From contig JACCIC010000169.1 of the NCBI GenBank assembly GCA_018907035.1, positions 425,001-489,000 on the forward strand: a stretch of 64,000 bases of DNA. Direction: 5' to 3'. Below, in pieces: positions 56,909 through 64,000 of this stretch (within the stretch, counting starts at the first letter, position 1; every line of letters begins with the position of its first letter). Under the pieces are notes generated by a model. It was given only the letters and a program-made list of their open reading frames with translations, searched no databases and was not told the DNA's origin. A program made the translations under genes and the position numbers. Source of the DNA: Sycobia sp. Sy_11 (Eukaryota; Arthropoda; Insecta; Hymenoptera; Epichrysomallidae).

Positions 56909-59703
56909 GGTGTCCCGGAACACCTTAATAATTTTCCAGGTAAACTGATTTTGGACAAGGTCAAGGACAATCTAAAGGTAATTTTTGTCAAGGAATCTGA
57001 TAGTGACCTTGGGTTTCACCTTGGGTTTGACTTTCAAGGTTATTTCAAGGTCAACTTCGTTTTTTCAAATGTGAACCCTTATTTTTGACAACGGAAATCG
57101 AAAGAGCAGAAAATTTTACGTCCAAACATGTGCTTAAGTCATGGGTCAAGGATGAGCTTGATGGTCACCAAGGTCATTTAACCTCGAACAAGGTTTGGAA
57201 ACCTCTTGGCATAGGAAATTCTCAATTTTTCTACCACAGAAACTATTACCATTATCAAGGTGCATACAACGGTGAGGCTCTGCACGGCCTTGACGGATGC
57301 CCTTCAAGGACATTTCACTTTGAATTTTCTTATTTACTTTTAGCATTACCCAGGAACAACGACGTGGACATAGTAAAATCTGTTCCCTTTGAGGTGCTTG
57401 ATTAGCGTGAATCCCCTTGCCGTATAAACTAAAACTAAATATAAACTAAAAAATAAAAATAGCGCAACATGCAAATCTTGAATTCATAAAAAATTCCTAA
57501 AAAACTAAATAAGAAACATTCTATTCTTTAAAAATTTAATTAAAATTGATAAATTGAAGCTTTATAATTTTGAACATGATTTTGAACTGGAACTTAAACA
57601 ACTATTGAATTTAGAGTTTATTTTATATACGAAGTATTCCTATTAATTTAAAATACCATTAATAAATAAATAAGCAGTAGAGCTTCAAAATAAAATACTA
57701 TTATATTTTAATTTTTTTTTAAATAGTTTTCTCCGTTCTAAGTTTGCGCTCTTCACTGTGATAACAGGATCGGATAGTTTTTACACTTGATCGTATTAAA
57801 ATTAATTCTTGAAATGTTGATCACTGTGATCGGCGTTTGGATAAGGCTTAATTTGTTAGATTGGTCAAAATGAATCGACTTACTGAAAGAGAACGAATAT
57901 CACTTCTTATGATGAGAGGTTGGGGCGAAATGGTACGATCTATGAGAGGAGTAATAAATCTTTTCAATTGAACTTTTAGAGTTTCTAGAGGTTCAATATC
58001 ATTTTCAACGTTGTCAAGAACCATTATAAGGTTTAATGATCACGGTACTATGAATGATCTACGTACACCAGCCAAATCAAATTCAGCATCAAATGAAGAG
58101 ACTTCATTAAACGTGATGCTATCAATCATTGAGGCTCCACATAATTCTATTTGCAGGGTTAGTCAAGAAAATGACGTTAGCAAATCGTCAGTACATAATA
58201 CATTTTAAAAAGCCAAATTACATCCATTTAAAGTTAATCTGGTTCATAAGTTGAATGAAGATGATTTCGATCGTCATGTTGAATTTTGTGAAGACATGAT
58301 AGAACGCATAATTGAAAATCCTGAATTTTCATACAATATAGCATTCTCAGATGAGACGACTTTTCAACTTGATGGAACCTTAAATAGGCATAACTGCAGA
58401 TATTGGTCAGATAATAATCCTCATTGGACTAGAGATGGCAAATCACAATATCCAGAAAAATTAAATGTTTGGGCTGGAATTCTCAACAACAGAATCATTG
58501 GACCTTTTTTATTGATGGTAACTTAAATGCACAAAACTATGAACATATGCTACGAAACCAAATAGTTCCTGCAAATAGAGAAAAAGCTGGTGCCAACTTT
58601 GAGAATACATGGTTTTAACAAGATAGTGCGGGACCACACCGTTGTAAATGATATTGGAGTTGTAGCAACTCTAAAAATTCAATTGAAAAGATTCATTACT
58701 CCTCTAACAAGTGCCATTTCACCCCAACCTCACATCATAAGAAGTGATATTCGTTCTCATTCAGTAAGTCGATTCATTTTGACTATTCTAACAAATTAAG
58801 CCTTACCCAAACGCCGATCACAGTGATCAACATTTCAAGAATTAATTTTAATACGATCAAGTGTAAAAACTATCCGATCCTGTTATCACAGTGAAGAGCG
58901 CAAACTTAGAACGGAGAAAACTATTTAAAAAAAAATTAAAATAGTAATTTATTTTGAAACTCTACTGCTTATTTATTTATTAATGGTATTTTAAATTAAT
59001 AGAAATACTTCATATATAAAATAAACTCTAAATTCAATAGTTGTTTGAGTTCCAGTTCAAAATCATGTTCAAAATTATAAAGTTTCAATTTATCAATTTT
59101 AATTAAAATTTTAAAGAAAAGTATGTTTTTAATTTACTTTTTTATTTATTTTTTATGAATTCAAGATTTGCATGTTGCGCTATTTTTATTTTTTAGTTTA
59201 GTTTTAGTTTTAGCTTATAAGGTAAGGGGACTCACGCTAATCAACTCACGTTGTTGTTCCTGGATAATGCTAAAAATAAATAAGACAATTTAAAGTAAAA
59301 TGTCCTTGAAGGGTATCGTCAAGGCCGTACAGAGCGTCACCGTTGCATGCACCTGGATAAGGTAATAGCTTCTATGGTACATAAATTGAGAATTTCCTAT
59401 ACCAAGAGGTTTCCAAACCTTGTTCGAGGTTAAATGACCTTGGTGACCATCAAGGTCATCCATGACCCATGACTTAAGCACATGTTTGGACGTAAAATTT
59501 TCTGCTCTTTCGATTTCCGTTGTCAAAAATAGGGGTTCACATTTGCAAAAACGAAGTTGACCTTGAAATAACCTTGAAAGTCAATCCCAAGGTGAAACCC
59601 AAAGTCACTATTAAATTTCTTGATAAAAGTTACCTTTAGATTGACCTTGACCTTGTTCAAAATTAGTTGACCTAGAAAATTATTAAGGTGTTCCGGGACA
59701 CCT

Positions 59704-59705
<2 letters not shown>
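56906..59705. mobile_element. snap-back IS630/Tc1-mariner-type element with 1.1-kb inverted arms
   Basis: 2.8 kb, ends CAGGGTGTCCCGGAACACC and its complement, inserted in a TA run. The left arm (56906 to about 58014) and right arm (about 58636 to 59705) are reverse complements over their whole length. They include the transposase 5' end, so the right arm carries a second, inverted copy of the start of the gene in place of the normal 3' half. About 620 bp of unique sequence lies between. Confidence 0.88.
57870..58651 (+). pseudogene. DDE transposase, C-terminus lost in the inversion
   Basis: Starts MNRLTERERISLLMMRGWGE; an HTH region follows (RVSRGSISFSTLSRTIIRFN). After a frameshift come ICRVSQENDVSKSSVHN, LNEDDFDRHVEFCEDMIERI, FSDETTFQLDGTLNRHNCRY (first catalytic Asp), KLNVWAGILNNRIIGPF, FIDGNLNAQNYEHML and QQDSAGPH (second Asp, with an in-frame stop just before it). 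It ends at 58651, where the sequence turns into the inverted arm. The block with the third acidic residue (SPDLNPLDFF in relatives) is absent. This family is common in insects. Confidence 0.85.

Positions 59706-59750
<45 letters not shown>
59706..59750. repeat. (TA)n microsatellite, right flank of the DDE element
   Basis: Continues directly from the element end (ACCTTG|TATATA). Confidence 0.95.
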
Positions 59751-59756
<6 letters not shown>

Positions 59757-60179
59757 AAAGTTTTAGACAATAATAGAGAAATATAATAAGTCTTGATTCG
59801 CCCTCTAACTCTCGCAAATTATCGGCCGGAGACACGCTACTAAAACAGCATCTTGGCTGAGTACAAAAAGTATATTATTAAGGTATTAGTAAGCAAAGTA
59901 TGTATTATGGCCAAAATGGAAAAAATTTCATTATCTAAAAATAGAATCTATAGATATTGATGTAATAAAAGCAAAGCCAAGAAACCAACCAAAAATAAAT
60001 GTTAAAGCAGCTGACAATAGAAAAAAATATGTAACAACAAACGGAATAGAACAGATCAAATTATTAGAAAATACATGTATTACTAAGGAATGAGAAAAAT
60101 TAATAGTAAGACTAGAAGCATATACTCTTATTCACATCGATGAGAAAATAGAATAAGACATGTAATGATATCACATTTT
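59751..60179. other. non-coding stretch, possibly part of the copia remnant
   Basis: Purine-rich on the + strand with Lys/Asn-rich broken frames; no certain motif. Confidence 0.35.
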
Positions 60180-60330
60180 AACAGAGATCTAACTTCATAT
60201 TAAGAAGTAATCGAATCAATGGCAGAACTAAATGGCTAAAAGCAATAGAATAAAAAATAAGATCATTAGAAGAAAATAAAATATGGAAATTAGTCGACAG
60301 ACCAATAGATAGTGGAAGAAACAGGAATCT
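60180..60330 (+). pseudogene. Ty1/copia reverse transcriptase fragment
   Basis: The + strand reads TKWLKAIE*KIRSLEENKIW then KLVDRPIDSGRN. This matches the start of copia RT domains (EWKEAMEEEIKSLEENNTWE). Only this block is recognisable; the rest of the element was not found. Confidence 0.55.
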
Positions 60331-61800
60331 AAACACGATAAATGAATCTTTAAAAAACAAAAAGGAAATAAAGAAGAAAATAATAGATAATAACAAAACA
60401 TTGAGTCTCCAATGCCATTTTCCATGCAATTTTTCTATACATCACTCCTATTTGACGAACAACCTGTGAAAACCAGTTGAACTGACTCCAAGAGACATAG
60501 ACGAAAGCTCTTAGAATAGCTTTAAACTCTCCCTGATATATCAGAATCTTGTAGCTTCTGAAAGAAAGAAACGTCTAAAGAAGATAAGCATAGGACGAAG
60601 ATATTTAATATAAGAATAAACTAAATCTTATGACATTCTGCAAAAGCGCTGCCTGCTAAAAGTATCTATTACGTACCTTTCCCGATCACTCCTAGTGTAT
60701 TAGACCTTCATAAAACTCCAAATCATTAATTCTCAACCTTAATTTCCATACTATTTATTAAACAAACACTCACATACATTCACTTAAACAAATTTCTCGA
60801 AATTGTAAATCTCAAGATTTAGTATCTTGGTAGAAGGTTAACTTTAGTCCATACATGTCTGTTTAAAAAAAAAATAAAATAAACATACAAATTACGCACC
60901 AAATATATTGCATACGATTCATTTGCGATATATTAATAATATGTGTCTGTATTTATATGTATGTGTTCAAGTATTTCATATGATAATGTGCTAATAACAA
61001 TAGTGAATGTTATAGTTAAACCTTTAGACTTATATACTAAATTGCACGGTTTATGAACGGAACTGAAGTAAAACCTTCAGTGAGAGAAGTAAGCTATTAC
61101 TACTAAAAGCTTATCTATTAATACTTACTTAAAGAGGTAAGCTATCTTGGAGGAGTGGAACAAAAAAGGAGAAAATAAGGAGAGTTGACGCATGCTGCTC
61201 CTCTTACTGAGCCTAACTACAAAATTTATATGTGTAAACCATAATCATTAATACCTTCCTTTTCATGAAGAGCGAGCGGGATAGCATCCCTCCTCAATTA
61301 TTTATGTCCTTCTATTCTGACTTTTGTGAAGATCTTCTGTAAGGCGTGTGGCCTAATATATAACTTTGTGGCCATACCATAGGAGACTTCACAAAAAGCA
61401 TGTGTACATAAAAAATATAATTTTTTCATTATATTGTTTATATTAAAGTAATTTTCAGTTGTATGATATAATCATTTTGAAAATTTATCAATGCAATAAG
61501 CTATTATTAGTCCATGTCTTGCATCGTTTTTGGATTTCTTGGTACAATAAAAAGTATTTAATCGAGGCTATTAATTTCAGTAGTTATACCTATATAATAA
61601 ATATGTCGAAAATAGTGGATGGATACTAAATACATAAGAGATACACTAACTTCACATGGCATCTTCAACCTGAAGGCAATCTTACGGCAATGTCAAGGCA
61701 TTGCATACATTTATAGTGTGTTTTCAAACTATTAGAAAATGTAAATGTTTCAAAAATACGCACGACACGTGTGTTGCTTTTAAAAAATGCAACAAATAAA
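60331..61800. other. intergenic AT-rich sequence
   Basis: No feature recognised. Frames at 60178-60429 (-) are low-complexity. Confidence 0.4.
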
Positions 61801-62491
61801 CTTACACATTAATAAATATTTTGATTGGTCTTACAGTCCAATTAAATAAATTGAAAATAATACGTAATAATATCAATATATATTTATATTAATATTAATA
61901 CATCAATACAAAAAATAATAAAAATAAAAAATAAAAATTATAATGACAGTCAGACTGTTCTTGTGTAAAATCACCCCCGTAGACTAATTTAAAAATAAAA
62001 ATATTAGCTGACAAAATTTTTATGTTAGTATAGTGCAATCTGACTGTCCCCTCCACCCTTACCTAATTGAAGACGTAGTCCAACGTTTCGAGCTCGCTAC
62101 GGCCCCCAGCAGTTCCTGATGGGGACAGTCAGATTGCAGTCTCCTCGTCAGAGACTGTTTTTTTTCCTATCCCTAGTCCCTCATGAGGAGCCGTAGTGAG
62201 CTCGAAACGTTCGACTACGTCTTTAATTAGGTGAGGGTGGTGGGGACAGTCAGACTGCACTTTACTAACAAAGAATTTTTTCAGCTAATATTTTATTTTC
62301 CGATTAGTCTACGGGGGTGATTGTACACAAGGACAGTCTGACTCATTATAATTTTTAATTTTTATTTTTATTATTTTTGTATTTATGTATTAATATTAAT
62401 ATAAATATATATTGATATTATTACGTATTATTTTCGATTTATTTAATTGGACTGTAAGACCAATGAAAATATTTGTTAATGTGTGTATAAG
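61801..62491. repeat. 0.69-kb near-palindrome of the CGAAACGTT repeat family
   Basis: The left arm (61801 to about 62106) and right arm (about 62187 to 62491) are reverse complements with about 80 bp between. Each arm is one unit of the family seen alone at 55975-56400. Each contains CGTAG(C/T)GAGCTCGAAACGTT near the centre and ACAGTCTGACT-type motifs further out. Confidence 0.85.
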
Positions 62492-63060
62492 CAGTCAACA
62501 AAAGCACAATTAAAGTATTTCAAATAAGCTTACATCAGAATTTTACTTAATTTTCAAAAACAAAATGTTTGTAAAAAAATAGCTTTCCTTTTAGGTGGCT
62601 ATTAGATGATTTTTAAAAACATTGTCAAGGAATAGATTCTGAATAATTGTATTGAAAAATTTTTTCCGAATCCTTATTTGTATATTAAATTGTAAAAAAG
62701 GGAACAATAGTCTTAAATTTTTTAGATCCACGAAAACAACGCTGTGCATTTGATTTGTATGTTTTATTCAATTTCTCTCTTATTTCACATTTAAACTAAT
62801 ACAAATCGTTTACTTATTAATAGTAAAATTATTTTTATTTAATAGTTATTGTTGAAGATTAATTATTAATCAAAATAAAACATTCTTTTTTAGAGAATTT
62901 TTAAATAATTTAAGTTAATTTAAAAAAAAGTATATTTTTTCATACAAGCATATTGTGTAAATATGCATGATGCAATTTTTTCCTTAGGAATTAGCTGATA
63001 TAAAACACTAAATGTCATTTAAAAGAATAATTTTAAAGTATCGTATTCGCACTTATGTGT
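62492..63060. other. AT-rich spacer
   Basis: No feature recognised. Confidence 0.4.
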
Positions 63061-63831
63061 GGATCGACTGTCGTGTTCGATACGTGTTCATTCTGCAGTC
63101 TGCACTGGCCTGTACGAAGGTATGCACTTTTTATGCGCATTGCACATTCGACATCTGTTTCCCAGCTCCTTGATCTATGGTATGGCTGTGTAGTGCTATG
63201 GAAGTGCCACTGGTAGTGCTGACCGTGCTGCTAACCTAAAACAGCTATAGCGCAGCGCAGCTGATTAGCCTGTTCAGACTTCAGCTTGTGCCTGTGCCTG
63301 ATCTGATTTTGATGTGACTGAGGGCTTGAGGCTGAGCTGAGCAGTAACTTCAACATTCAGCTAAGCGCAGCAAAGTTGCAGTGACTCATATAAGTATATA
63401 TATTGAACGATTATATACGAATCTGCACGAATAGTACGAATTACATATACTATTATACCAATACACATGAAAGTTAATCGAACGTTACTCTCGTCGTGTC
63501 TCGCCTCGCCTCTCATCGCATTAACATTATTATACGAATATCGCGTTTATAATTTTATAGTTACGACGTGCATAAATTATCAAGGGATTTTAGATTTTGA
63601 ATAGCAATAACAGCAAAAAGGTCTGTCATAGTGAGTATTAGAGTTTATTAACTACATTTTTAAGGTACCGAAAAAGATTATAAAGTATAAAAAGTGCAGC
63701 GTACGCCAGAATTGTTGCCCGGATGATTTGCGTCCACGAGGATATAGCGATATAAGTGTAAATTCAATTGCTGTTATCAACGAGTTATTCTTAAGGAAAG
63801 CTGAAATTAGGGGTGAATCAATTGCTACAGG
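63061..63831 (+). promoter_or_regulatory. promoter and 5' UTR region of the last gene
   Basis: Base composition turns less AT-rich, with CAGCTG and GCGCAGCGCAGC clusters, before the ATG at 63832. CTACAG directly before GATGGCG could also be a splice acceptor (63824-63829), in which case the start exon has an upstream non-coding exon. The exact transcription start is not visible. Confidence 0.35.
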
Positions 63832-63921
63832 ATGGCGAGGCTCGTTAATATGTGGCAAGGCTATCACCCAGCCGCTTTGGAGGAAAAACAAATGCCTCTG
63901 ATCGTCGATGAAAATTTAACG
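63832..63921 (+). CDS. first coding exon of an unidentified gene (partial, runs off the window)
   Basis: 30 codons, MARLVNMWQGYHPAALEEKQ then MPLIVDENLT, ending in phase 0 at a good donor GTAAGA (63922). The reading frame is better balanced in codon use than the surrounding non-coding DNA. No signal peptide or known motif; I do not recognise the family. Support comes from the composition shift, the donor and the position near the window end. Confidence 0.5.
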
Positions 63922-64000
63922 GTAAGATTAAACATGTAAAAAAACATAATCGATATCGCTTGTATATCTGTATATAAGTGTAATTATCGAATTATTAAAT

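Noticed and set aside
62140..62215. Hammerhead ribozyme in the palindrome
   Set aside because: The order CTCATGA...CTCGAAAC resembles the core, but the conserved CUGAUGA has C in place of G, the closing stems are not convincing, and the other two copies differ more.
1..64000. CRISPR arrays, rRNA genes, bacterial operons
   Set aside because: No regularly spaced repeats, no rRNA-like stretches; splice sites and transposons show a eukaryotic chromosome.

Overview
ORGANISM. The window is AT-rich eukaryotic DNA with long introns, GT-AG splice sites, dense microsatellites and many transposon remnants. The phagocytosis adaptor ced-6/GULP, a chymotrypsin-like protease, BEL/Pao, copia and R1-type remnants and several mariner families indicate an insect. 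A hymenopteran is my best guess, from protease style and transposon mix; this is inference. There is no operon, CRISPR array, rRNA gene or free-standing tRNA gene. LAYOUT. (1) 1-15.7 kb: ced-6/GULP on the + strand. Eight coding exons (734-15382) join without a break into a 469-residue PTB adaptor. Its 9.6-kb second intron holds a CpG-rich island, a mariner remnant and compound microsatellites; another mariner remnant lies in intron 3. (2) 15.7-19 kb: 3' flank with an AT-rich repeat family. (3) 19.06-54.3 kb: probably one secreted serine protease gene on the + strand. A TATA box and a signal-peptide exon (19238-19289) match in phase the first protease exon at 49301; exons at 53796 and 54180 finish a 251-residue enzyme. 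The proposed 30-kb first intron is packed with mobile DNA: a three-copy repeat, a truncated BEL/Pao element (- strand), a full-length LINE with 13-bp target duplications (26181-31562), a second LINE flanked by 1.17-kb direct repeats (34472-43092), one of them split by a mariner, tRNA-derived SINEs and an R1-like remnant. If the signal exon is not part of this gene, the protease is a 5'-incomplete gene beginning at 49301. (4) 54.3-62.5 kb: transposon-rich intergenic DNA: a deleted mariner, a 2.8-kb snap-back DDE element with 1.1-kb inverted arms carrying clustered TCAAGGTCA-type sites, a copia remnant, and a 0.69-kb near-palindrome with a solo copy 5.5 kb upstream. (5) 63.1-64 kb: promoter-like DNA and the first coding exon (63832-63921) of an unidentified gene that runs off the window. 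HOW THE PARTS RELATE. The cellular genes are ced-6 (engulfment signalling), the extracellular protease and the 5' end of one unknown gene; nothing suggests they act in one pathway. Most of the rest is layered transposon insertion, and several insertions can be ordered by nesting. The least ordinary structures are the snap-back element, the palindromic repeat family with a CGAAACGTT core, and the LINE with 1.17-kb flanking repeats.
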